From contig CM057233.1 in NCBI GenBank assembly GCA_029891385.1, positions 28,007,852 to 28,071,851 on the forward strand: a stretch of 64,000 nucleotides of DNA. The letters run 5' to 3'. Source of the stretch: Erythroxylum novogranatense. Its lineage: Eukaryota; Streptophyta; Magnoliopsida; Malpighiales; Erythroxylaceae. The notes beneath the pieces are model-generated. The model did not search any database. It was not told where the DNA came from and was given only the letters and a program-made list of their open reading frames with translations. The position numbers and the translations under genes are program-made. This document shows, piece by piece, positions 1-12,842 of the stretch (its first letter is position 1; each line of letters begins with the position of its first letter).

Positions 1-13
1 CCTATGGTCCCAT

Positions 14-197
14 TTTGGTCTTTTAATCTACTAGTCCATTTGTCTCTAATTTTCAATTAAATTTTTCTCCCAATTTTCAATGAAACTTGTCATTAAATCT
101 TAATGTTTGGTCTTTTAGTCTACTAGTCTATTTGTCTCTAATTTTCAATTAAATTTTTCTCCCAATTTTCAATGAAACTTGTCATTAAATCTTAATG
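14..197. repeat. 92-bp tandem duplication
   Basis: Two adjacent units (14-105 and 106-197) begin TTTGGTCTTTTA and end CATTAAATCTTAATG. They differ by about two substitutions, so this is a recent local duplication. It has no coding content. Confidence 0.85.
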
Positions 198-3100
198 TCA
201 CATATAAAATTTTTCACTGCCATTTGTCTCTTATTTTTGCTACTATTCATCAATTGTTCTGCAACTTGGCATATTTTCTAGTCCAAAATATCCTCAAATT
301 CTAGAAAATTCCCAAATTTTCAAATATTTTCTTAAAATTCACCAAAATTCTAATCCAACTATTTATACTTCTCCCATTTGATTTTCAATACAAATAACTC
401 AAAATTCTCAATATAAGAACATTTATAATCAATTATACCCAGAATGTTAATGAATGCACGTACAGTCATTTTAATGTGTGTAATAATCAAATTCACGTAT
501 ATGTTTGCTAATATTATGCATAAGCATGAGGTGCATTTTTCTAATCTCTCATTGCTATTTTTTCAATTTTAAAAATCTAGGGTTCTAACCCTTAGTATGG
601 GAACAGGATGATACATTTACTATATTTGAGTTTAATCATATTAATTCTCCACCATTAGTAATTAATTATATTAATGACATTTGAAAATTATTTTAAAGTT
701 TCATTCCACCTGTCCAATGATTTCTTAAATTAATACTAATTAAAAACAATTGAGCATTCTCCCTATCATTCATACTATATTTAATAATTAGGCAACAATC
801 TATCTTTGAATAATATTGGTCTAAGTAGTATCAAAATACAAAAAACCTAGACTCTATTAACCATCTAATTTTTTAATCCCAATTCTCTGTTGGACTTTGG
901 AAAGGAATCGTAAACTTGTGTCAAATAAATGTAGGCAACATAAGTATTGAGGGATGTATAAATTGACTAGTGGAGAATAGAGGAAGATCTAAGGGGAATT
1001 CGATTGCATATCTAATAAGGTTTAGAGCTTGCATTGGTAGGATATGCAAGGAAAGAACCAACAAAATTTTGAAAGTGAATAGCAAATCTAAAGCAGGTAG
1101 TTCTTGATCTAAGCCTATTTTTTATAAGAGAGCAATTGATTATAAATTTTGATGCAAAAACTTGTCATTTATGTATAGCTATGGTGTAGAGAAACTAAAC
1201 TAATCTTTTGTGATGGCGAGGATGTATTAGTTTATGTCTCACAACCGATCAGTTTAGTTATAGTATAGTGACAATTATTTAATGGCATTATTTATCTTAT
1301 ACATGTTTAGATGTATAAGATAAAGCTCATAGGATAATTATACATTGCAAATGAAAATATTATGAGATTTATATTGCATTTATGTATTATCCTTAAATTA
1401 TTCCTAATTATTGTACTATTAAGATTGAACATTAATAGAATGCAAAAAGACTAGCATATATTATGTTTTTCCTTATGAAGCAGTAGTCGACCTCATAGGC
1501 TAAAGTATGGAGATACTTAAACAAATGTATAGATGCTTATTAGAGAACAAGTTCACTAAACTGAACCGATATAAGAAATCTATTTGGAACATTACTTGTA
1601 TGTTTATGGAATTCTCATTATGACGATTTTATAATTGATCCTTTGACTTAAGGTCTCAAAAGTTATCTTATAGCTATATTTTGATACTACTTATGACATA
1701 TTTAATCAAAGGTCGTTCAGTTGGTAATCATTCGATGTAGCATAAACTATATGGAGGTAATTACTTAATCAAAAAAGGATTTATTAACATAAAGTAATTA
1801 GGAGAATGTTATATTGTTCTTGATTAGTACTAATTTAGAAATCCTTGGTTAAGGTAGAATGATGTTTTGTAAATAGTTTACAAATGTCATTAATTGAATC
1901 AATAACTAATGGCAAAAGACTAATATGATTAGAATCAAAAGAGTATATTATTATTGTCTAATCGTAACAATGTATGATGAAAGGATTGAATTATTCGGTA
2001 AAATCTTACACGTAAAGGTTAGTAAAACCACTTTAATATTTCTAAATATTTTGGTGGTTATGATGTGTTACCAAACACTAATCTTAAAATATGATTATAA
2101 ATTGTATAATTGAAAATTTAAAGATAAATTAAAAGAAGTTTTAATTTATATAATTCATTATGAATTAGAATTATAATTTATAATCATTGTTAAAATATTT
2201 GGGAACCTAATGAGTCACATATAAAGAACAAGTTGTAGATAGCAAAGTTATTTTAATCAAGTTGTACTTGATTGTGAAGTTTGATAAACTTTACGATTAA
2301 ATATGAGATACTAGTTGACTTATTGGTGAGTTAGTCAATATTGTAATAACCACAAGTACACGACATAGCTGTAGCTAGTACTGAAAAGTTTGGGCCAATC
2401 CCATAAGGATAATGAGTACTAATAGTCCCCTTTTTCCTATTATCTAGCCAATAGAGTGATTTTGGATTTTAATAAAGAAAATAAAAACTAAAGCAAGCAA
2501 AATAAATGGATAACGATATTGAATAGACAATTAAGGAAGCACGAAGAAAATTATTATCTAGGTTTCAAATCTCCTTAAACCCTTAACAAATTGATCTTTT
2601 ATTATACAATTGTTTTGTTGATATATTAGACCATGGAGACTCATATGGTATGCAAATAGTTGACCTTGAGTCTACTAACAACTAATCCTTAGGTTTCCAA
2701 CCGAATTACTCAAGTTCAAGTTTATAGGATTGCATTATCGATTTATGAGTCCCTCTATTAGGTTTGACCTTAATATGGAAGATTTATGTCACCCTATCTC
2801 TAGGATTGCAATCAACTCCTTCCAATTATGATAGATCTATCTAGGATTTCTCAATCTCTACGTATGAAATTAAATTATGATATAGTATTCCACAGTTTAT
2901 TGGAACATAAATAAAAAATGCAATTGGATCGCATCAAATCAACCAACCAATTTCATTAATAAAAGTGTTAGTACATGTTAAGGTAATGAAATAGGGTTAA
3001 TCTAACCTAAATACTAACGAAATATTTAGTTACACATTGTCCAATATGAAATCAAATATAAATAAATAGAAATACAAATTGAAAATAACAAAATCATAAT

Positions 3101-3513
3101 TCTAAATCTTACAGATTGTCTTCTATCCTATATTCTTGAGATGTAGAGGTCTGATCTTGTATTCCAATGGATTTGTCGATAAAATCTTTGCATTTCTTGC
3201 TCCTTTGGCATACAATCACACCTGAAATCACCTCTGGGAAGTTCATAATGTCTCCTTTTGTCTCTCCTTTAAGTCTCTATTCACATCCTTTTTATATGAA
3301 ATTCTATGTTTTTGGTCGATGCACAGTCTTATGCACTACCGTGCATAAGACCATACATCACCAAATTCTCTAAAAATCGAGAAACTACATGGCTTGGGAA
3401 GCATGGGTAGATGGACAGTCATGCATCCCTTTTATGTGTTGAATCTTCATTTTATGTTGTGTTTTCATCTGAATTTTTCTCCTTTAAGTCTGTGAAGGCA
3501 ATTATTATCTGTA

Positions 3514-3518
3514 TACAC
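3514..3518. repeat. Target-site duplication TACAC, left copy
   Basis: The five bases TACAC directly before the TG of the left LTR are repeated directly after the final CA of the right LTR (15304-15308). A perfect 5-bp duplication is the normal footprint of an LTR-retrotransposon integrase. It shows that the two LTRs belong to one insertion. Confidence 0.9.
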
Positions 3519-6500
3519 TGTAACACCCCACACCCGTAAGACCCGAACCCGATATCGTTGGTGATATCCGAGTCTGTGTCTCACGAGAGTGGCGTACTAC
3601 ATCAGTCGATTTAAAATTTAGTATACACTTTTTTTTCTTTTTGGAGCCATTCACTCCACGTTCACATTGCAAACACAGTAAGTAAATAAAATCCGTGTTT
3701 AATATAAACCAATTTCAGTTATTACAGTCATCCAGTAATAATTGCAATCATCAATCTTGATAAAACATTAATACCACAATGGCTCAAGAAAATATAAAGC
3801 CTTGTTATACGGTGATTGCGAATACAATTTACTAAAACACTAATGCAGAACCTAACCGATCCCGACTTCTAACCTTTACTCGTCTACGGTAGATATACTC
3901 CGTGTCAACCGGTATTCTTGAGACTGAAAAATAGATGCAAATTTTGGGTGAGTTTTGCGAACTCGGTGAGAAACCATCATCGATGGTTCACTCAAATCAT
4001 GCATTACGCCCATGGCGTCTGATGCAATCTGATTATCATCAATTACCAATGAGCGGTCAATAACCATATCCAAGAATACATAGTTATATCACTCAAACAC
4101 ATTCGAAGTACCACATGATTATCATGTTATCATCAAAGAAACCAATTCAAATGCACATGAAATGTGTATGAGACGCTTTTCAATTTAATTCGTTGTTGTC
4201 GTGGCTCAAATCGTCCCTTAAAGGGCGTTAATCGGTGAGCCATAGGCTCTAAATCTTAATGGACTCGAGGCCCGATCACGTTGAGCTTAAAGCTCTCGTT
4301 GGTCGCTCCGTCACTGTTGCCAATTCTTGTTCATGCAATTATGTATGAATGCAATATCCAAATCCACACCATAACCGATTCCCATTTAACATATGCCCAT
4401 AAGTCATTTCCAAGTAATCACATATATCACTGATATCTCATACCAAATATTTGAGACACCCATGGTCAGAAATCAATCAAAATCAAACACACATGTTCCC
4501 ATCCATTATCTCCACATGGCATAAGTGCGAGATATTAAACACATAAAATTGAGAAACCATCTAGGTTACTCACCTATTACTTCCGAGCTAATGCCGAAAA
4601 CCTCTGACGTCGGTCAATCGGCGCCCAATTGAGCCTCTATATGAATCGAGAAAAAGTACGAGTCACTAAATATGAAATTTGTACTCATATTGCTGAGATA
4701 TGCATGTTCATGAATTCGGTCCTAATTCAATATTTTCCCATAATAAAATTCTATCAAAATTAGAAATCCATAGGGTGACGGTGCATAATTAGGACCTCTA
4801 TAGGTCCCCAATTAAATAAAAGCAGTGTTTACAAGTTAAAATCGATAGGGGCTACGTCAAATTCCGTCTAAAATTTCCGTTTTCTCATAATATGAAATTA
4901 AATATTCAATGAATCCGATGCCTCTGGAATCAGGTCAATCGGACGTCGGACGGAAAGAAATTGACAAAGGAACAATCGGATTAATTAATGCTAAATAAAA
5001 TTCAAAAATAATTAAAACAGAAATTCCCATGCGCTTTGCCTCAGGCGAGGCGCCCGCCTCGCGAGGCTGAATCACCCTTCTTCGTCGAGGGCGAGGCGTC
5101 GCCTCATGACCAGCCTCTTTAAATCTCGCCTCATGAGTATAACGTCGCCCTCATGAGGCTACCTTTCCGCCTTGCCCTTTCTTTCCAGATTTAAAACTTA
5201 ATTTCCATCCACTCTATCTTTTAGCACACAAATCAGAAAATACCCACTATACCTCATTGGAAAGCTTATGAAAAGCTCTACAATTCTCTAGAAGACCATA
5301 AAAATCAATTCCAACCCTAAGGGTGTCAAATAATTCATCAAACCTTCTGCCTTCACAATTTCCCTCAACACAGGGCAGTACATTTGCAATTTCATAACTC
5401 ACTGATTCCTCAGTAATAAATTACCACAAAAATATGGTCAATAAGTTCACAATGTCCTCTACAACTTTCATGAACAACCCAAAATCAAATTCTATTTCTA
5501 AACCAGTCAATTAATTCATTTAATGTCACTGTCCCTGAAATCCTTCAATTTGGGCAGTAACCTTACAAGAGGCATAACTTCCAGTATATAAGTCAATAAA
5601 ATCAGAACTTTATATCCTTGTAAAGATAACATCATAAACTTCATTTTTCATGAAGCACTCAATACCCAATTCGATCTCTAACAATTTCAAAATTGTTATG
5701 GAAGTTTCTGTTATGATCAGCCACTCATAACCTAATGTAGGGTTCACTTTTGAAAAATCATAACTCCCAATTCTGACGTCTAAACATTACAAACCATAAG
5801 TCATTTTCAAGGTAATCTTTTCCTCTAAAACTTTTCAGAAGCTCACTCACACCAATTCAGTCCACATAAAATGTTAAAATTGCCTCCAATCAGTAAACTC
5901 ACAAAATCACACTTAAGCTAGGTTTCATCCAAAATGCTCAAAACCAATCATTAGTAATCAATTCATATCTCCCAATACACAATTCCAAAAATAGCAAGAT
6001 CAGTAGAAATAGAAAGATAATTCAATATACTACAACTTTCATGAAGATCATTTTCCCTAATTCCATCTCAATTAATTCATAAAAATCAACAAAACTCAGA
6101 TGTCATGGTTGCGGTTACTGTTCACAGGCAATGGAACAGTAACTTTCCATGCAAAATTTCACCCTTCTATCATTGAAATTCAACAACACCTATTTCACAC
6201 TAAATTAAAGCCAACATCCCAAAGTTTCATTGGCCACTAACCTTACCTCATTTGCATTTCTACACAATAAATTATGAACAAAACAGTAACATCAATTAAA
6301 ATTCCAATTTTCCAGATTCAATGTTAACCTTAGTTCAACCACTTCCAATGCCTTTTTCACATCACTAGACATCAAAATAAATACAAATTAAATATCACTA
6401 CAATCATACATATGTTAGGGTTAATACTGAAAAATTGGCAGCCTTAAATTCCTCAATTCAAAGACTCAAATAATTATCCCTATTCAATTCAAAATCAAAC

Positions 6501-7629
6501 CATATCATTAACTTCAATGCATCTTCATCTAGCCTCATCCCCTTTTCTTCAAATCATAATAATCATCACTTTAATGTCTACATGAACCTAATACATGCTT
6601 TAAATCCTTTTATTAACTACCCCATACTATCATGGCATTTAATTCCATATGCAACATCTCATTTAAAACTCAAACCTTAAATGAAAACTTACCTAATACA
6701 AAACCTCCTTCAAGCTTCAACTTCTCTCTTTAATTCTCTTCAACCATCACAACTTCCTAATTCCTCCTCATACACGACATCATCATGGAGGTAAGATAAT
6801 AAGTTAATAACAAGTAAGAGAGCTCTTGAATTTGTGGAGGAAGGTGAAGAAAGAAGCAAAATTGTCGATGGTGAGAAAGCCAATTGGAGAGAGCCTCGGA
6901 TGAGTGTTTTCCAACAAGAAAACTCACTCCTTTTTATGTAATTCATTAGGCAAACCGATAGGATCAAATGGGAGCATTTAATGAGGGATAAGTGGCCAAA
7001 TGTCATTAGTCAAAGGTGTAAAGAAAATTCCAACTAATGATTCTTTAATCCAGTCCAAAATTTTACTCCATTTCACTCCAATGGCCCTACTTTCAGTCCC
7101 AAAATAAAATACCCAATAGTACAGTACCAGTGGGTAGCGATTTTTGCTACCGAGAATCGACCGGTTCGCCAATTGGCGCTTTATCCGATCCGAGGATTTC
7201 CCCGAATTATTTTTCTGAGAATTAATGAAATTTCCTAAAATTATAAAACAGGTAACAGTGCACTCCAAATGATTTTTCAATCACGACAATCACCTTTTCT
7301 ACCCCAAAACATGTTTAGGCGATTCATCAAGCGATTTTGCGGTCCGGAATTTTCTCCGAAAATTCCAGAAAATTCTAAAATCCTTAAAATGTAAAACCAT
7401 TTATGGTGCAGTCCAATCAATTTTCCAAACTCAATTATCCCATTAATTCTAATAAAATTGCTTTAGGCCCAATTACCGGGAATGTCATGAATGCATTTAC
7501 TGTAATTCCATGTACACGATTGATACTGTATCAATCACATTATCATGAACAGTTCTAAATATTCCCTATTAGTCCCATCCTATGCCAAGTTTACTATTTT
7601 ACCCTTCCAGGAGGGGGTGGGATGTTACA
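3519..7629 (-). repeat. Left LTR (3' LTR in element sense)
   Basis: This 4111-bp repeat starts TGTAACACCCCACACCCG and ends GGGTGGGATGTTACA on the plus strand. It pairs along its full length with 11202-15303. Diagnostic differences from the right LTR include a CAATTTCAAAATTG form near 5690 (AATTTAAAAATTG in the other) and CATG in place of CGCG at 5105 and 5152. Minus-strand open frames of 88 and 100 codons (6740-7006, 6978-7280) recur in the other LTR simply because the LTRs are near-identical. They resemble no known protein. Confidence 0.9.
5036..5165. repeat. GC-rich palindromic cluster in the left LTR
   Basis: A GC-rich island in an otherwise AT-rich LTR, built from variants of the palindrome GCCTCGCGAGGC. 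One intact copy lies near 5057-5067. Three further sites read CATG where CGCG would be expected (5105-5108, 5132-5135, 5152-5155). The right LTR has the less decayed version at 12715-12842. Confidence 0.7.
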
Positions 7630-7666
7630 ATTCTCCCCTCCTTATAAGAATTTCGTCCTCGAAATT
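7625..7666 (-). pseudogene. Last codons of a Gypsy pol polyprotein
   Basis: Read on the minus strand, this gives NFEDEILIRRGEL followed by a TAA stop that lies inside the LTR. An ending with a FEDEI-like motif that crosses the polypurine tract into the LTR is typical of Tekay-type plant chromovirus pol genes (known from the family). No reverse transcriptase, RNase H or integrase frame remains upstream, so this is a vestige kept with the cis-acting tract. Confidence 0.6.
7630..7643 (-). promoter_or_regulatory. Polypurine tract
   Basis: On the minus strand the bases directly before the 3' LTR read AAGGAGGGGAGAAT, a purine run next to TGTAACATCC. This is the expected plus-strand primer site for reverse transcription. 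It fixes the element's orientation together with the primer-binding site at the other end. Confidence 0.8.
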
Positions 7667-10600
7667 CTCAGTCAACGATTCCCTATGACAGTAATCATAT
7701 GATTCTTCATATCCCATATACTTTTCCACTTAATGATTCACTTTTGGAGTGATCGCAGTAATCACTCTCAGTCCGTAACTCAGTTACTAATTTGGCTAAC
7801 TCGTTATCACTTAGTACAGTAAACGGATTTGACAAGACTATCAGTTGACGATCTCAGTTTTCTTAGCTATCTCATTTGTCATTTCTAGATCTGTCACTAC
7901 CTTTGGTTTCGATATTTAACTCAGTTCAGTATTTTCGAACCTATTCACTTATCACATTTTATTCCTCTAATACCTTTTTCCCACAGTGCCATATAGTCCT
8001 ATTCGTATTCCATTGAGGACATCTCCATGTCTTTGGTACCTCCCTTAATCACGTCAGGGACGAATTACATTCCCTTGGTACCAATACAGTGACACTTAAC
8101 TCCACTTCACTATAATCAGTAACAATGTACCTAATGCAGTCATTTATCATATGTCATTCACTTTAGATTCAAATTCGATTCTCGTAAGACAATTTCACTG
8201 TTCTATAATGTTCACACACTTTATCCGGATATACAGTTTACTCTGTCTCATTTGTCCGATCCAATTCCACTTTAGCTAACCATGCAGTCTTCCTAAGTCA
8301 CTTTCCTTTTTCTCACACATTTTAGTCTCAAACCTATTACGGTCTTTAACTCTCAGTAGGCACTATGCAGTGTAACAGTATATATTCTCCAGTGAATCAA
8401 AACTCTATAACAAGAACATAATCAAACCTTTTTCTTATTAGACATTCAATCTATAAACTCTTGCGCCAAGAATCACTTCATTCTATACCTACAATTACTC
8501 AATTTCACTTTTCAAATATGCTGACTAGAATGTCTAACTTTGACTGTTCACTTTCTTGTTCTTATACCTTTTTATCGGGTACACTTACTTCTTCTTCAAC
8601 TTTTGTTCACTATAGTTTTCCAATTCCATTTGTATATTCAAACTCATCATAAAAACTTCCCCCTTTACTTTCTGCACTCTTAACCTTTCTTATCACTATT
8701 CTTACAACTTCTTTTTTTTTCAGAACACCTCACTATTATCCATAATCTGCTTGACAATCATTGACAACTCCAATATCTGTAATTGATTTGTTCATTGCAG
8801 CATTATCTGTTCACTAGTTAAGGGTAGTAGGCAGAATTGTTTGTTCATTCTAGCATTGTCGTATCTTTCTTCAAATTAACCCAATGTATCCTTATAGGAA
8901 TCTCACGGTCCAAGGCTTTCAATAATGAGAATGGCACTAATACCATTTATCACGATCGATTCAATTTATTTCACACTTGTTCAACATATTGTCGCAGATT
9001 CAATACTCACGCCCACTCTTCCAAAGTGTATGTTTATCATCGATGTCGATTCCTCAATTCATCCTATCGTTCTTTTTACTTTTCACTGTTCAACACTTCC
9101 AAACACATTCATTATCACTACCATTTGCTTACCTCATATAATTCCCTATTAGGGTCTTATTGACTTTACCGTATATCTTTTACCCTTTTCATTGAGTCTA
9201 TAATGAGTGTATCTGCAATTTCTTTATGAAGGTGTCACTACATCACCTCATTGTCAGTTTCCCTTGTTGACCCTCTTGTCTCTATTCAGTTTCTCTTTTT
9301 CATTTTCTCTTCTCAACTGTTTTCATATCTTTCATATCAATATATGTTGATACCTTGTCATCCATATTTAAACCTCCAAAAATTTTCCATTTTATTTTAG
9401 TATCTCTCTTCTCAGTTCGGGACTCTTTTATTTTTCGTTTCAAATCTAGATTCCTCAACAGTTTTACATCATAACTGGAGATCGATTCACTTCACATTGC
9501 AATAGAATCACCTCAAATTAAAATCTCACTCATATGTAATTCTTTACATTTCTGTACATACAATGCAGATAATCTCAGCAGTATGAGCTATGACCCAATT
9601 TCACTTTTAATTTTGTCCACAAAAGTCTCATCAACCAATGATTATTCCTAATTGTGTTTCAATCCTTCTTCACTATACGTACAATCTCAATCAAGACACT
9701 CTTATGTCATCATTTAACAGATCAGAACATTCCTTTCGCGAAGGTTCCTTGTGGCAGTCACTTAAACACTTTCTTTACCACCTATTCAGTAATCTATACC
9801 AGAATCACTTTTCAGTTCCTCTCATACAGGTACACTCAGTCCACCTTTGTCTTACTTTAACCTCTTAAGAACTTCACACTTAAAATCACTCTAAACATTC
9901 ACCGCTCATTTCCTCTATGATTTCCATATATCTGTCACATACATTTCATTTGTCACAATCAACATTACTGTCCAATAGATATTATTAACAGTAATTCGAC
10001 TTAAATGCAATAACTCTTTTCATACACTACTATTGTGGTTTCATTCTTTTCAAGATCTTTATTTCATTCTCACCATATCATTAAACTGTATGTCTCATTC
10101 CCCTATCCATTACGTGCAACTTGACCTTATAAGGTCATATCAATTTGGCTTATCAGCTTATGATCATTATTCTTATTTTTCATTCCGTTTTCTGCTACTT
10201 ATCTTCTATTTCCTCAAACAGTCTATGATCGGGTGTTCACAGTCCCCAATATCCGACAAAGTCGTTGATACTACTCCATTTTATCCCTATCTATATACCT
10301 ATCCATTTACCATTTTCGTGTCCATATACACCTAATTCAGTATTTCCCGATACACCATCAGTAGAAATCATCTGTCTGTCTTTTTCCTTTACGATTTTAT
10401 CATACGAATTTCCAACCTCGAAGCACAATAATCGCCTAACAATTTCAGTCTCAAACTTATGCGGTCTAGTTCATAACCATTTCCCGAATTCATTTCAGTC
10501 TATCTGTACACTTTTACCTCACTCTAATAGGCACTGAACATCTTACTTTTTCGATTCTTTCAGTTCTCGATAAACCGTTACAGTACTTTATTGAGCTTCT

Positions 10601-10746
10601 TTCCATTTCGCTATTATCATCTGCCTATAAAATCTACTAATCTCTAACTTGAATACAGTGAATCAAAATATGCCCGATTGGACCATCTACATTTTACTCA
10701 ATTTCAATATTTCCCCCTTTCATGTCATATACAGTCAGAACTGTAA

Positions 10747-10860
10747 TTACCTAACTATCCCGGGCTTTTTAATTTCGCTTAGATCTACTATAACCAATAA
10801 GCTTCCCATATCTCTAATGGACCTCTCCAAGTTCTCAACATTTGCATTTTTCGTCACCAT
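10747..10860 (-). CDS. Short open frame downstream of the primer site, possible gag-start remnant
   Basis: This frame of 37 codons plus stop begins MVTKNANVENLERSIRDMG and is predicted helical. It lies about 340 nt inside the 5' LTR in element sense, where gag would start. Part of it (10797-10876) is the piece that recurs in the mosaic mini-LTR at 17618-17700. It may be a truncated gag start or a conserved non-coding packaging segment. It is too short to call a protein with confidence. Confidence 0.2.
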   Translation of the reverse strand: MVTKNANVENLERSIRDMGSLLVIVDLSEIKKPGIVR

Positions 10861-11184
10861 AATATTGTCAATTTAATTCGAAATTCTTAATCGATCCAGC
10901 CAACACGGTCATTCTACTATCACTTATAAGGGTTTCTAACCCGAGACAATATCAACCTTCTTATCCATTTTTTTCCTTTATCCTTTCCTAATTGATTATC
11001 CCTTTTAGGGATTTTCACTCTAATCCATCTCACTCTTCTCTCACTTAATCACTTGACACTTATGCACCTTAGGATTTATCCCGATGCGACTCGACTAGGG
11101 ATCGATTACCACGATCTGCAACGACGCGATGAAATGCATGAAACCTATGTTCCAAAGCGTGCCCGGATACATTACGTACTATCG

Positions 11185-11196
11185 GGCTCGATACCA
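11185..11196 (-). promoter_or_regulatory. Primer-binding site, tRNA-iMet type
   Basis: The minus strand reads TGGTATCGAGCC five bases inside the 5' LTR boundary. Plant Gypsy elements primed by initiator methionine tRNA carry TGGTATCAGAGCC here. The two-base shortfall resembles the indels found throughout this assembly. Confidence 0.7.
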
Positions 11197-12714
11197 CCAA
11201 ATGTAACACCCACACCGTAAGACCGAACCCGATATCGTTGGTGATATCCGAGTCCGTGTCCCACGAGAGTGGCGTACTACATCGATCGATTTAAAATTTA
11301 GTATACACTTTTTTTCTTTTGGAGCCATTCACTCCACGTTCACACGGCAAACACGAGTAAGTAAATAAAATCCGTGTTTAATATAAACCAATTTCGGTTA
11401 TTACGGTCATCCAATAATAATTGCAATCGATCAATGCGATAAAATATTAATACCACAATGGCTCAAGAAAATATAAAGCCTTGTTATACAGTGATTGCGA
11501 ATACAATTTACTAAAACACTAATGCGCATACCTAACCGATCCCGACTTCTAACCTTTACTCGTCTACGGTAGATATACTCCGTGTCAACAGGGGTATTCT
11601 TGAGACTGAAAAATAGATGCAAATTTTGGGTGAGTTTTGCGAACTCGGAGAAACCATCATCGATGGTTCACTCAAATCATGCATTACGCCCGTATGGCGT
11701 CTGACAAATCTGATTATCATCAATTACCAATGAGCGGTCAATAACCATATCCGATAACACATAGTTATATCACTCAAACACATTCGAAGTACCACATGAT
11801 TATCATGTTATCGATCAAAGAAACCAATTCAAATGCACATGAAATGTATGAGGCGCTTTTCAATTTAATTCGTTGTTGTATTGGCGCTGGCTTGTCCCTT
11901 AAAGGCGCGTTAATCGGTGAGCCATAGGCTCTAAATCTTTGTGGACTCGAGGCCCGATCACGTTGAGCTTAAAGCTCTCGTTATCGCCTCTGGTCCTGGC
12001 GCCAATTCTGTTCATGCAATTATGTATGAATGCAATATCCAAATCCACACCATAACCGATTCCCATTTAACATATGCCCATAAGTCATTTCAAGTAATCA
12101 CATATATCACTTGATATCTCATACCAAATATTTGAGACACCCGTGGTCAGAAATCAATCAAAATCAAACACACATGTTCCATCCATTATCTCCACATGGC
12201 ATAAGTGCGAGATATTAAACACATAAAATTGAGAAACCATCTAGGTTACTCACCTATTACTTCGAGCTAATGCCGGAAAACCTCGTGACGTCGGTCGATC
12301 GGCGCCCAATTGAGCCTCTATATGAATCGAGAAAAAGTACGAGTCACTAAATATGAAATTTGTACTCATGTTGCTGAGATATGCATGTTCATGAATTCCG
12401 GTCCTAATTCAATATTTTCCCATAATAAAATTCTATCAAAATTAGAAATCCATAGCGGCGACGGTATGCAATTCGGACCTCTATAGGTCCCCGATTAAAT
12501 AAAGCAGTGTTTACAAGTTAAAATCGATAGGGCTACGTCAAATTCCCGTCTAAAAATTTCCGTTTTCTCATAATATGAAATTAAATATTCAATGAATCCG
12601 ATGCCTCTGGAATCAGGTCAATCGGACGTCGGACGGGAAAGAAATTGACAAAGGAACAATCGGATTAATTAATGCTAAATAAAAATTCAAAATAATTAAA
12701 CAGAAATTCCCATG

Positions 12715-12842
12715 CTTTGCCTCGCAGGCGAGCGCCCGCCCTCGCGAGGCTGAATCACCTTCTTCGTCGCGAGGCGGCGTCGCCTCGCGACCAGCCTCTT
12801 TAAATCTCGCCCTGAGGCTTAACGTCGCCTCGCGAGGCAACC
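12715..12842. repeat. GC-rich palindromic cluster in the right LTR
   Basis: CpG-rich block with repeated GCCTCGCGAGGC-type palindromes; CGCG is kept at 12786-12789 and 12831-12834. It stands out from the surrounding AT-rich sequence and is a natural target for cytosine methylation. Confidence 0.7.

Larger units (their letters stand above)
1..3518. other. AT-rich decayed intergenic DNA, no gene
   Basis: I see no coding region, RNA gene or intact transposon here. The stretch is strongly AT-rich, and its only open frames (about 60 codons near 1.9 and 3.2 kb) look like chance. Continuity of sequence and composition across the two inserted LTR elements suggests that 1-3518, 15309-17182 and 18144-19640 were once one block. 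That block could be an old, unclassifiable retrotransposon or plain intergenic DNA. Confidence 0.6.
7630..11201 (-). other. Internal domain of the LARD-like element, essentially non-coding
   Basis: The 3.57-kb internal region has no long minus-strand frame. Plus-strand frames of 60-110 codons around 8.4-10.9 kb have low-complexity F/S/Y/H-rich translations expected from a CT-rich strand. I recognise no protease, RT, RNase H, integrase or chromodomain motif. What is kept is the cis-acting material: primer site, polypurine tract, pol tail and a short frame near the start of the putative gag region. Confidence 0.65.

Noticed and set aside
1..3518. Possible old Copia-type element in the AT-rich flank
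   Set aside because: Some phrases (GTGGGAG-like purine runs, AT-rich spacing) recall Copia elements, but I found no integrase or reverse transcriptase motif and no LTR pair.
6740..7280. Minus-strand frames of 88 and 100 codons conserved in both LTRs (also at 14419-14968, and partly at 41916-42175)
   Set aside because: Conservation is explained by LTR identity. The translations match no family I know, and the frames are shortened in the third copy without compensating change.
8461..10876. Several plus-strand frames of 60-110 codons in the LARD internal domain
   Set aside because: They run antisense to the element and are F/S/Y/H-rich, as expected from a CT-rich strand with few stops. No domain motif is seen.
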